Shown: one piece after another, positions 1 to 5,141 of the stretch
How the letters are laid out: each line of letters starts with the position of its first letter
How positions within the stretch are numbered: position 1 is the first letter of the stretch
NCBI GenBank assembly: GCA_018830605.1
Contig: JAHJRZ010000035.1
Span: forward strand, 1-5,839
Direction: 5' to 3'
DNA: 5,839 bases
Source of the DNA: Patescibacteria group bacterium
Lineage (GTDB): Bacteria > Patescibacteriota > UBA1384 > JAHJRZ01
Position numbers and translations under genes: made by a program
Notes under the pieces: model-generated
Told to the model about the DNA's origin: nothing
The model's input: the letters and a program-made list of their open reading frames with translations, nothing else
Database searches by the model: none

Positions 1-1100
1 TCTGCTGACGCGGATAGTTTGTATTCTAATGATGAGATAAGATTAAGCGGGCAAAACGAATAATACCCAACCGCATCAGTATGAACCACTGGCATAACAT
101 AAGAGGACGCCAAAGACATCAGTCTTACTTCCGCTCCGTCGATTGGATCACCTAGAATATTACCCTCTTTAGCATAAACATAACCCTCAATCTTGCCTCT
201 ATCTGCCGGAATTCCGCCACGGGTTAATTCAATCGGCGGCGCCGTAGCTTCTCTTTTATCAACCAATACGACTATACTTCCTGGACGCTCAAAATTACAC
301 TCCCAATTGTACTCAAAATCAATTCTATAGCCCCCCTCTTGGGCACTCCTAATCTTTAAGCCAGAAATAGTATATTTGCCATCTCCGTCTGTTGTCCCTG
401 ATTTATCTCTTTCTGTCTTGGCTCTGATCCCAGGCACACCTATTAATTTATTGGTGTTGGTATCTTTGACATAGACATAACCGGTAATCGTGGCCGTTTC
501 TTCTGCGGCTGGCGGCGGCGGCTCGGTGCCACCGCTAGTTGTTTCACTATAAAGAAAGGTTGCCTTCATTAAGGACTGGCCTGCGGCTACTCCTTCTATC
601 TTCCAAACTTGGGGGCCGAATACATCATCCGGATCCCCGCGTGTCCAACTCCCCATATCCATATGAAAGGCACAGCTCTCAAGTCGGGGGCTGGGGGACA
701 GACGTTCGACTCTTGCATAATAAGTCGTCATCTGGGTGGGATAAAGCCTGATTTTTGCAACCCCCTCGCTATTAGTCACTCCTTTTTTAGAATCAGCAGA
801 TCCATTAAAGGCCGCGGAGGGTACTCTGCTCCCACCTTCTTTGCAGGCCCTATCTTCTTTTAAATAAGGTAGGTTTGCTGCCCATACTGTTGCGCCGCTA
901 AAGGGAATTCTATTGACAATCTGCCCCTGTTCATTCGTATATGCCTTCTCTACTTTTACTTCGACATCTACATAACTCTGGCTGATGACATCCGCTAACC
1001 CGGCAAACCAGCCTTTTTTAATCCCAATGCCGGCAATGACAGCCAAAACAATAACTGTTGCCGCGATTAAATAAACAACTACTTTTTTTCTTTGTCCCAT
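1..1100 (-). CDS. Membrane-anchored surface protein with tandem carboxypeptidase-regulatory-like domains, C-terminus cut by window edge
   Basis: The frame is open from the ATG at 1098-1100 to the window edge, giving 366 residues with no stop, so the C-terminus lies outside. A short basic start (MGQRKK) precedes one hydrophobic segment at about residues 7-27, a signal anchor that would place the rest outside the membrane. Three beta-rich blocks follow: about 41-185 (with GVTNSEGVAKIRLYP), about 203-295 (ITGYVYVKD...GTTDGDGKYTISGL) and about 302 onward (IEGYVYAKEG...HTDAVGYYSF). The last two match the CarboxypepD_reg/Cna-B-like pattern, in which a GxV strand is followed by T-D-x-x-G-x-Y/F. A proline-rich linker (EPPPPAA, about 193-199) separates blocks one and two. 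AGGAG lies five bases before the ATG and fixes the start. The gene follows the 29-aa membrane peptide by 28 bases, probably on the same transcript. A structural or adhesive surface role is inferred; no catalytic motif is visible. Confidence 0.85.
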   Translation of the reverse strand, partial: MGQRKKVVVYLIAATVIVLAVIAGIGIKKGWFAGLADVISQSYVDVEVKVEKAYTNEQGQIVNRIPFSGATVWAANLPYLKEDRACKEGGSRVPSAAFNGSADSKKGVTNSEGVAKIRLYPTQMTTYYARVERLSPSPRLESCAFHMDMGSWTRGDPDDVFGPQVWKIEGVAAGQSLMKATFLYSETTSGGTEPPPPAAEETATITGYVYVKDTNTNKLIGVPGIRAKTERDKSGTTDGDGKYTISGLKIRSAQEGGYRIDFEYNWECNFERPGSIVVLVDKREATAPPIELTRGGIPADRGKIEGYVYAKEGNILGDPIDGAEVRLMSLASSYVMPVVHTDAVGYYSFCPLNLISSLEYKLSASA

Positions 1101-1128
1101 ACTTTCTCCTTTTTTTAATTTGAATTAT

Positions 1129-1218
1129 CTAATTAACCAAATAAAGCATCACTGCCAAAATTATGACAACCACCACAAAAACTACCATTAAGACCAAAAA
1201 GATGTTTCTTGCCTGCAT
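1129..1218 (-). CDS. 29-aa single-span membrane peptide
   Basis: A small open frame starts at the ATG at 1216-1218 and ends at TAG (1129-1131). The product is a short charged start (MQAR) and then an almost unbroken hydrophobic stretch of valine, isoleucine, leucine and phenylalanine (about residues 5-28), ending in VN. Its length fits exactly one membrane helix with the N-terminus inside. There is no Shine-Dalgarno at normal distance, but an extended -10 promoter ends nine bases before the start, so translation would be leaderless or nearly so. The larger surface-protein gene begins 28 bases downstream with its own strong ribosome site. No family is recognised. It could be a real small membrane protein, a partner of the downstream protein, or a leader ORF. 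An overlapping frame from an ATG at 1222 is also open, but its product is not membrane-like. Confidence 0.55.
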   Translation of the reverse strand: MQARNIFLVLMVVFVVVVIILAVMLYLVN

Positions 1219-1226
1219 ACATTATT

Positions 1227-1255
1227 ATTATAACAGCTTATTTCCTTTCAACCAA
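1227..1255 (-). promoter_or_regulatory. Extended -10 promoter for the 29-aa peptide/surface-protein pair
   Basis: On the minus strand TTGGTT (1250-1255) is followed after 17 bases by TATAAT (1227-1232). TATAAT is preceded by TGT, giving a full extended -10 (TGnTATAAT). The -35 half overlaps the last codons of the ArsR-type gene, which ends at 1238. The expected RNA start, about 1219-1221, falls on or beside the ATG at 1218. This would let the downstream pair be transcribed independently of the repressor gene. Confidence 0.6.
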
Positions 1256-1531
1256 ATCCCGAGTCCGGCGGGCGATCGTAAGCATGCCTCGGCCTAAATA
1301 AGTCAAACTATGTTTGACCATACGACCTTTTTTCTTTTTACTGATCAATCCTGCCGCTTCTAGCCGCTGGCAATGAGAGGCGGTGGTCTTTAAATTAAAA
1401 TGCAAAAATTCAGAGATCTCGCTTAAGCTCAAGCTTGTCTTGTCAAGCGCATCCAAAATTAAGAGCCGTTTTGAACTTGACAGGCCCTTAAAAATTAATT
1501 CTGTCGTTTTCAGCGATCTTAAAATTTTCAT
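1238..1531 (-). CDS. ArsR-type winged-helix transcriptional repressor
   Basis: The 97-residue protein is the size of a minimal ArsR-family regulator. After a short N-terminal helix come LSSSKRLLILDALDKTSLSL (15-34, the usual 'xxR-xxIL-xxL' helix), the helix-turn-helix with SLSEISEFLHF (36-46) and recognition helix LKTTASHCQRLEAAGLI (47-63), then a basic wing KKKKGRMVKHSLT (65-77). This is known family architecture for dimeric repressors that release DNA on binding a ligand. The metal-sensing ELCVCDL cysteine motif is absent; the only cysteine is Cys54 in the recognition helix, so the signal sensed is unknown. No Shine-Dalgarno precedes the ATG. A TTGACA promoter puts the RNA start at about the ATG itself, suggesting a leaderless message. 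Inverted repeats between and around the promoter boxes suggest self-repression. Confidence 0.85.
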   Translation of the reverse strand: MKILRSLKTTELIFKGLSSSKRLLILDALDKTSLSLSEISEFLHFNLKTTASHCQRLEAAGLISKKKKGRMVKHSLTYLGRGMLTIARRTRDLVERK

Positions 1532-1560
1532 ATTCTCATTTTCTCAAGAATTTGAGAATA
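1531..1560 (-). promoter_or_regulatory. Likely operator: nested inverted repeats at the ArsR-type promoter
   Basis: A perfect 7-base inverted repeat, TTCTCAA-4-TTGAGAA, covers 1541-1558 in the spacer between the -35 and -10 boxes. A second, wider one, TATTCTCA (1531-1538) with TGAGAATA (1553-1560), is perfect over 8 bases and shares the same core. Repressor bound here would block polymerase. Autoregulation through a dyad near the promoter is usual for ArsR-family genes; that this protein binds here is inferred. Confidence 0.6.
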
Positions 1561-1566
1561 TGTCAA
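1538..1566 (-). promoter_or_regulatory. Promoter of the ArsR-type gene
   Basis: TTGACA, a perfect -35, lies at 1561-1566 and is followed after 17 bases by GAAAAT (1538-1543), a four-of-six -10. The expected start, about 1531, coincides with the A of the ATG. The first T of the -35 is also the outermost base of the neighbouring three-way palindrome. Confidence 0.5.
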
Positions 1567-1620
1567 CCCTGTTAAATAATTTGCCTCGGCAAATTACGAC
1601 GACTTCGTATTTAACAGGGT
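1566..1620. repeat. 55-base palindromic element forming a fully paired three-way junction
   Basis: The outer arms 1566-1577 and 1609-1620 (ACCCTGTTAAAT / ATTTAACAGGGT) are perfect complements over 12 bases. Inside lie two hairpins placed directly side by side: 1578-1595 (AATTTGCC-TC-GGCAAATT) and 1596-1608 (ACGA-CGACT-TCGT). Every base from 1566 to 1620 belongs to a stem or a hairpin loop, with no unpaired junction base. No T-run follows on either strand, so it is not an ordinary terminator. GTCAA occurs on both sides (1562-1566 and 1619-1623), which may be a target duplication or chance. It fills the space between the AbrB-like and ArsR-type genes. It resembles REP/MITE-like structured repeats, but only one copy is in the window, so its repetitive nature is inferred. 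Confidence 0.75.
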
Positions 1621-1630
1621 CAAGAAGATA

Positions 1631-1792
1631 CTATCTCTTGCCTGATTTTTGGACTTTGATTGCGCCGCGGTCAAGCTTTAAAGAAATTTTTTGCTTCTCT
1701 CTCCACTTTAATTCAGCCACCCACTCACGGGGAATCGTCACAGCAAAAGAGTACTTACCAACCCGCGCCAACTTTCTGGTTGCTTCTTTCAT
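1631..1792 (-). CDS. AbrB/SpoVT-like swapped-hairpin DNA-binding protein, 53 aa
   Basis: The frame runs from the ATG at 1790-1792 to TAG at 1631-1633. The sequence KLARVGKYSFAVTIPREWV (7-25), then LKWREKQKISLKL and DRGAIKVQ (28-48), is the AbrB/MazE-type pattern: an N-terminal beta strand, the G-x-S-x-x-V-T-I-P-x-x-W/L turn, a short helix, and a final strand ending in basic residues. Such proteins form intertwined dimers that bind DNA, either as transition-state regulators or as the antitoxin DNA-binding half of toxin-antitoxin pairs. No toxin-like ORF lies beside it; the next gene downstream is the ArsR-type repressor. AGGAG (1801-1805) is eight bases from the ATG, fixing the start. At 53 residues it holds the single domain and little else. 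A standalone regulator is the best reading. Confidence 0.85.
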   Translation of the reverse strand: MKEATRKLARVGKYSFAVTIPREWVAELKWREKQKISLKLDRGAIKVQKSGKR

Positions 1793-1833
1793 AATAATTA
1801 CTCCTTTTTTAAATTTACTTATTACTTATTTTT

Positions 1834-1865
1834 ATTCTAACATAAAAATTATTTAGAAAAATAAT
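1834..1865 (-). promoter_or_regulatory. Extended -10 promoter of the AbrB-like gene with an upstream AT-rich dyad
   Basis: On the minus strand TGT-TAGAAT gives an extended -10 with a five-of-six hexamer at 1834-1839; no good -35 is seen, as is usual for extended -10 promoters. The RNA start would be near 1827, leaving a leader of about 35 bases that holds AGGAG. Just upstream is a perfect 7-base inverted repeat, ATTATTT-AGAA-AAATAAT (1848-1865), where an AbrB-type protein could bind. Its low complexity makes this weak. Confidence 0.45.
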
Positions 1866-1880
1866 AATTATTGTGGATAA

Positions 1881-1925
1881 TTAAAAAAGGGTCTTGGGTA
1901 CCAGTAACTGATACTTACGACCCTT
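1881..1925 (-). terminator. Rho-independent terminator after the pilin-like gene
   Basis: On the minus strand AAGGGTC pairs with GACCCTT (1919-1925 with 1887-1893) and is followed by a T-run (TTTTTTAATT). Inside, a symmetrical 4x4 internal loop separates a second 7-bp stem, GTATCAG-TTA-CTGGTAC, with one G-U pair. It lies 23 bases after the TGA of the pilin-like gene and insulates the AbrB-like gene from it. Confidence 0.8.
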
Positions 1926-1947
1926 GTGAAGGATGCGGTTGAACAAC

Positions 1948-2484
1948 TCAAGGGAGGAACAACTTGGTTGAGATTGCCTCCGCCTCTTTCCACTCTACTC
2001 GGCCGTCGAGAAAACCTATATTGACTCGTCTTTCTCCTCGCGGTGAGTGACGACCGTACGCAAAAGAGTTGCCGAGGGTTTTTGTATCCGGAATAGCAAC
2101 AATGTCTGTTCCATCCCAGATAAAGGGGGCTGTGTCCGAGATTAACTGCTTCATCGTCATCTTGGTGATAAGACGGTTGAAACCGTACCCTCGGCCTCTG
2201 CCATTGACTTCTGTCCAAACCGGACAGGAATACTCTTCCCGATTCCAAAACAAGTCATCATTCGTCCAAGTCATACGGTCAAAATCTGACGGCAGACGGC
2301 CGTCATAATCGGCTGCGTAAAGTCTAATGGAACAGAGGATGAAACGCATACTCCCCTGACATTCGTATTTGAGAACTTTGCGACGCGCTTCCGCAAAGAC
2401 CGGGAAGAGGCTCGCCGCCAGGATCGCGATGATCGCAATGACGACCAACAGTTCGACCCTAGTGAAGCCGCATCTCGTTCTCAT
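1948..2484 (-). CDS. Type IV pilin-like / pseudopilin protein with prepilin cleavage site and C-terminal H-X-DG-type motif
   Basis: The 178-residue product begins MRTRCG followed by FTRVELLVVIAIIAILAASLF, the class III signal of type IV pilins and type II secretion pseudopilins. Prepilin peptidase would cut after Gly6 and methylate Phe7; Glu11 (the conserved +5 Glu) is present, while +3 is Arg in place of the usual Leu. Residues 7-30 form the membrane helix. Then come CQGSMRFILCSIRLYAADYDGRLP (42-65), similar to the C-x-x-N-x-K...YAxDYDxxxP segment of DUF1559-like proteins, and YSCP (85-88). RHSPRGERRVNIGFLDGRVEW (145-165) matches the prepilin-associated H-X9-DG motif, here with 13 residues between His146 and Asp160. 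An in-frame ATG 54 bases upstream lies above the -10 box, so the ATG at 2484 with its AAGGAGG site is preferred. The gene looks GC-richer than its neighbours, especially at its start. Its partner machinery is not in the window. Confidence 0.88.
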   Translation of the reverse strand: MRTRCGFTRVELLVVIAIIAILAASLFPVFAEARRKVLKYECQGSMRFILCSIRLYAADYDGRLPSDFDRMTWTNDDLFWNREEYSCPVWTEVNGRGRGYGFNRLITKMTMKQLISDTAPFIWDGTDIVAIPDTKTLGNSFAYGRHSPRGERRVNIGFLDGRVEWKEAEAISTKLFLP

Positions 2485-2491
2485 CTTTATG

Positions 2492-2498
2492 CCTCCTT
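2492..2498 (-). promoter_or_regulatory. Strong Shine-Dalgarno that decides the pilin-like start
   Basis: AAGGAGG, a full complement of the 16S tail, sits seven bases before the ATG at 2482-2484. This rules in favour of the 178-residue form over a longer 196-residue reading frame starting at 2538. Confidence 0.85.
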
Positions 2499-2527
2499 GA
2501 AAGCATCGGATTCGAGCGGATAAAATC

Positions 2528-2555
2528 ATTATACACAATTTTTGCTTTTTAGCAA
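2528..2555 (-). promoter_or_regulatory. Promoter of the pilin-like gene
   Basis: On the minus strand TTGCTA (2550-2555) is followed after 16 bases by a perfect TATAAT (2528-2533). The RNA would start near 2521, giving a leader of about 37 bases carrying the Shine-Dalgarno. The -35 lies in a small dyad, TTGCT-AAAA-AGCAA. Confidence 0.7.
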
Positions 2556-2577
2556 GAAAAAAAGAGTTGCCCCCTAA

Positions 2578-2631
2578 TTTTCATTTATCGTATAAACTAA
2601 GCTATCGCTTGATTTATACGATTTATAAAAA
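2578..2631. other. Long hairpin between the Clp-like and pilin-like genes
   Basis: A perfect 10-base inverted repeat, ATCGTATAAA (2587-2596) with TTTATACGAT (2613-2622), encloses an inner AAGC-TATC-GCTT stem. Outside a symmetrical two-base gap the pairing continues (2578-2584 with 2625-2631), one pair being G-U in minus-strand RNA. It starts six bases after the Clp-like stop codon. No T-run follows it on the minus strand, so it is not a standard terminator. It could protect the 3' end of the message, act as a weak terminator, or bind a protein. Confidence 0.6.
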
Positions 2632-2636
2632 AAGAG

Positions 2637-5141
2637 CTAAACCGAATTGATATCCTCGCGGCCGATTTTAAGAGTTGTACCGCGAGAAACTTCTCCGGAG
2701 ATCATTTTTTGGGCGAGCACGTTTTCTAATGATTCTTGAATAGTTCGCTCTAAGGCCCGAGCGCCAAACTCCGGCGAGTACCCCTTGAGCGCGAGTTCGG
2801 CAACCGCCGCTTCAGTAATATCTAATTTGATTTCTTTTTCTGTTTCGAGCCGCAAACGCAATTTCTCTATCATCATCTTGGCTACTTCGCGCGTCTGCTC
2901 CGTGGTCAAAGGCGAAAATATAATGACGGCGGTAAAGCGATTTATAAATTCCGGTCTGAAAATTCCTTTCTGCTGAAGTTCTTCCATTAATCCTGATTTC
3001 ATTTCTTCATAACTAACATTATTTTTTACCCCCTCCCGGATATATTCCGAGCCGGCGTTAGAAGTGGCAATGATAATGGCATTTGAAAAAACAATTTTGC
3101 GGCCCACAGTATCAGTGATAAAACCCTCATCAAGCATCTGCAAAAATAAATTCAAAATCGAGGGCTCCGCTTTTTCCACCTCATCAAATAAAACTAAAGT
3201 ATGAGGATTTTCAAAAATGGCTTGAGACAATAATCCTGAACCGCCCTCTTCGTCGCCAATCAAGCGATAAATACTCTCTTTGGTCTGGTATTCAGACATA
3301 TCAAAACGGATCATATTTTCTTCTGAACCAAAATAACTCTCGGCCAGCGCACGCGAGGTCTCGGTCTTGCCCACGCCGGTCGGGCCAAGGAACAAGAACG
3401 AACCCATTGGTTTTTTAGATTCTTCGATCTCGGCGCGCGAGCGGCGCATGGCGTTTGCTACTGCCTTGATCGCCTCTTCTTGATTAACAATCCGCTTATG
3501 CAGATAATCTTCCAGATTTAAGAGCTTTGATTTTTCTTCTTCCCGGATCTCACCTGCCTCAACCCCGGTCTTTATTTTGACCGTCTCCTGGACATTTTTT
3601 TCCGTCACTTGGGTGATACCGGACGAAGCCGCATTAACCGCTACCTGATCTAAAAGATCAATTGATTTTTCAGGGTTAGTTTTATTAACATAGACGCGGC
3701 CAGCAAGCTTAACGATTTCCTGAAGAGCCAGATAAGTAAAAATAACGCCTGTTTTGCGCTCAATCAGAGGCATAACCGACTCGAGAATTCTAATCACCCT
3801 CGGCGCATCCGGCTCTAAAACATCGATTTTTGAGAAATGGTCGCGCAAAGAAGTATTTGATTCAATTAATTTATGATAAAGGCCGGGCGTGGTCGTACCT
3901 ATAAAACCAAGCTGGGGCAGTTCCAGATATGGCAGAATAACCGAGGAAGCATCAATCTTGCCCACGGATTCAGCGCCCGCGGAAAATAATTCATCAAGGC
4001 GATCAATAAATAAAATAATATTGCCGGCAGAGGCCGCTTCAGAAAAAATCAAATGAAGCCGACCCGAAATTTCACCTTCGGTTTGGGCTCCGGCGAGCGC
4101 AGCTCCCAAATCAAGCTCCAAGATATGCTTATTAGCCAGTACTCCGTAGGTCATCCCAGAATAAACCCGCTTAGCAAAAGAATAAACAATTGTCTTTTTG
4201 CCAATTCCCGGCTCCCCGACAAGAACCGCATTTTTAGCGGTCGAAGTGACCAGCGCATTTTCAAGCGCCATAATTTCATTCTCGTAACCGACTCGGTGGA
4301 AATCAATATTGGGCGAGGCAACAAGATCAGTAATATCATGGCTAAAACGATTTAAATTAGGCGTATAGCCAAAAGCCCAATCCCGGCCAATGCCGCCATT
4401 TAAAACCAAGTTTTCCGGATCAAAGAGCTTACTTCTCTTCTTTTTTATCACCTGCGTTTCCCAATAAACAAGATTAAGCAGATCTTCTTCTTTAAGATGC
4501 AGAGAGAATAGAAGACGGCTTAAGGATTCTGTTTTAAGACAAAGGGCAACAAAAATATCACCAATTGATATAAATTTATGGTTTTCCGCGGCCGCGATTT
4601 TCAATGCTTCAAAGACAATATCTTCATTTTTGACTACTTCATCATTCGCCTGTTCGAGTAATTGATCTCTTCCTGCACCCATGCGCTTGAGCATAAAATC
4701 TATCTCCGGAAATGCGACTAAATTATTAAGATAATCTTTGAGCGTGATACTCTTTGGATCTGCAGCTATTCGAAGATATAAATCAGCCGCACTAAGAGAC
4801 AAAAGTTCGGCTAAATTTATACTCTTGCCTGAATTTAACTCTTCAATCGCCTCATTAAGCGTAAAATCAACCTCAAGGTGCCTTCTTTCCTGATAATAAA
4901 AGATATGATAAGCAAGTAGATTAAGAAAAAGGACAAAAATGGTAATCGTCAAACCCAAGAAGGCCGGCGCAGGAGCAAACCAGCCAAAGATAGTCGTGGC
5001 AATAATAATCGTGGCCGCGAAACCTAATAAAATAATAAGGATATTTAAAATGAAAAGTAAGGGCTTGCGGCGCGAGATCTCATGCTCGACTAATCGTTGC
5101 TGAAAAGTATCGCTTGGGTCAAAATAATAATTGTATGCCAT
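2637..5141 (-). CDS. Membrane-tethered Clp-like (ClpC/ClpB-type) double AAA+ ATPase with a degenerate first ring
   Basis: The protein has 834 residues. Two hydrophobic helices (about 28-50 and 58-84) anchor it, with the rest in the cytoplasm. About 95-230 is helical and takes the place of the Clp N-domain. AAA+ ring one (about 285-510) has Walker A GEPGIGKKT (309-317), with Lys where Thr/Ser normally follows the GK, and Walker B ILFIDR (376-381), with Arg381 in place of the catalytic Glu. At 432-436 it reads LRDHF where family members have an LERRF-like arginine finger. AAA+ ring two (about 545-770) is intact: GPTGVGKT (586-593), VLFDE (650-654), sensor-1 Asn695, RPEFINR (729-735). The ClpB_D2-small domain follows with sensor-2 FGAR (792-795). 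No coiled-coil middle domain is evident between the rings. Usual aromatic pore residues and an LGF-like ClpP-docking loop are not visible. It overlaps the preceding membrane-protein gene by 23 bases, implying translational coupling, since no good Shine-Dalgarno is present. An unfoldase or remodelling role at the membrane is inferred. Confidence 0.93.
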   Translation of the reverse strand: MAYNYYFDPSDTFQQRLVEHEISRRKPLLFILNILIILLGFAATIIIATTIFGWFAPAPAFLGLTITIFVLFLNLLAYHIFYYQERRHLEVDFTLNEAIEELNSGKSINLAELLSLSAADLYLRIAADPKSITLKDYLNNLVAFPEIDFMLKRMGAGRDQLLEQANDEVVKNEDIVFEALKIAAAENHKFISIGDIFVALCLKTESLSRLLFSLHLKEEDLLNLVYWETQVIKKKRSKLFDPENLVLNGGIGRDWAFGYTPNLNRFSHDITDLVASPNIDFHRVGYENEIMALENALVTSTAKNAVLVGEPGIGKKTIVYSFAKRVYSGMTYGVLANKHILELDLGAALAGAQTEGEISGRLHLIFSEAASAGNIILFIDRLDELFSAGAESVGKIDASSVILPYLELPQLGFIGTTTPGLYHKLIESNTSLRDHFSKIDVLEPDAPRVIRILESVMPLIERKTGVIFTYLALQEIVKLAGRVYVNKTNPEKSIDLLDQVAVNAASSGITQVTEKNVQETVKIKTGVEAGEIREEEKSKLLNLEDYLHKRIVNQEEAIKAVANAMRRSRAEIEESKKPMGSFLFLGPTGVGKTETSRALAESYFGSEENMIRFDMSEYQTKESIYRLIGDEEGGSGLLSQAIFENPHTLVLFDEVEKAEPSILNLFLQMLDEGFITDTVGRKIVFSNAIIIATSNAGSEYIREGVKNNVSYEEMKSGLMEELQQKGIFRPEFINRFTAVIIFSPLTTEQTREVAKMMIEKLRLRLETEKEIKLDITEAAVAELALKGYSPEFGARALERTIQESLENVLAQKMISGEVSRGTTLKIGREDINSV

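Noticed and set aside
539..863. Two plus-strand reading frames of 70 and 84 residues
   Set aside because: They lie antisense inside the surface-protein gene, lack ribosome sites and have low-complexity, non-domain products.
1133..1222. Alternative 29-codon frame from the ATG at 1222 whose product contains a CGGCH sequence resembling a haem c-binding motif
   Set aside because: It arises from reading the valine-rich membrane codons of the overlapping frame out of phase. It has no signal peptide and no supporting context.
1631..1792. AbrB-like gene as half of a toxin-antitoxin pair
   Set aside because: No toxin-sized ORF adjoins it. The next genes are the ArsR-type regulator on one side and a terminated pilin-like gene on the other.
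1383..1856. A 157-residue plus-strand reading frame
   Set aside because: It runs antisense across the ArsR-type gene, the three-way palindrome and the AbrB-like gene, which all have better independent evidence.
1868..2248. A 126-residue minus-strand reading frame within the pilin-like gene
   Set aside because: It overlaps the pilin-like gene in another frame, runs through its terminator and has no recognisable domain.
2485..2538. Longer pilin-like start giving 18 extra residues
   Set aside because: The upstream ATG lies upstream of the -10 box and would displace the prepilin signal from the N-terminus. The AAGGAGG site supports the ATG at 2484.
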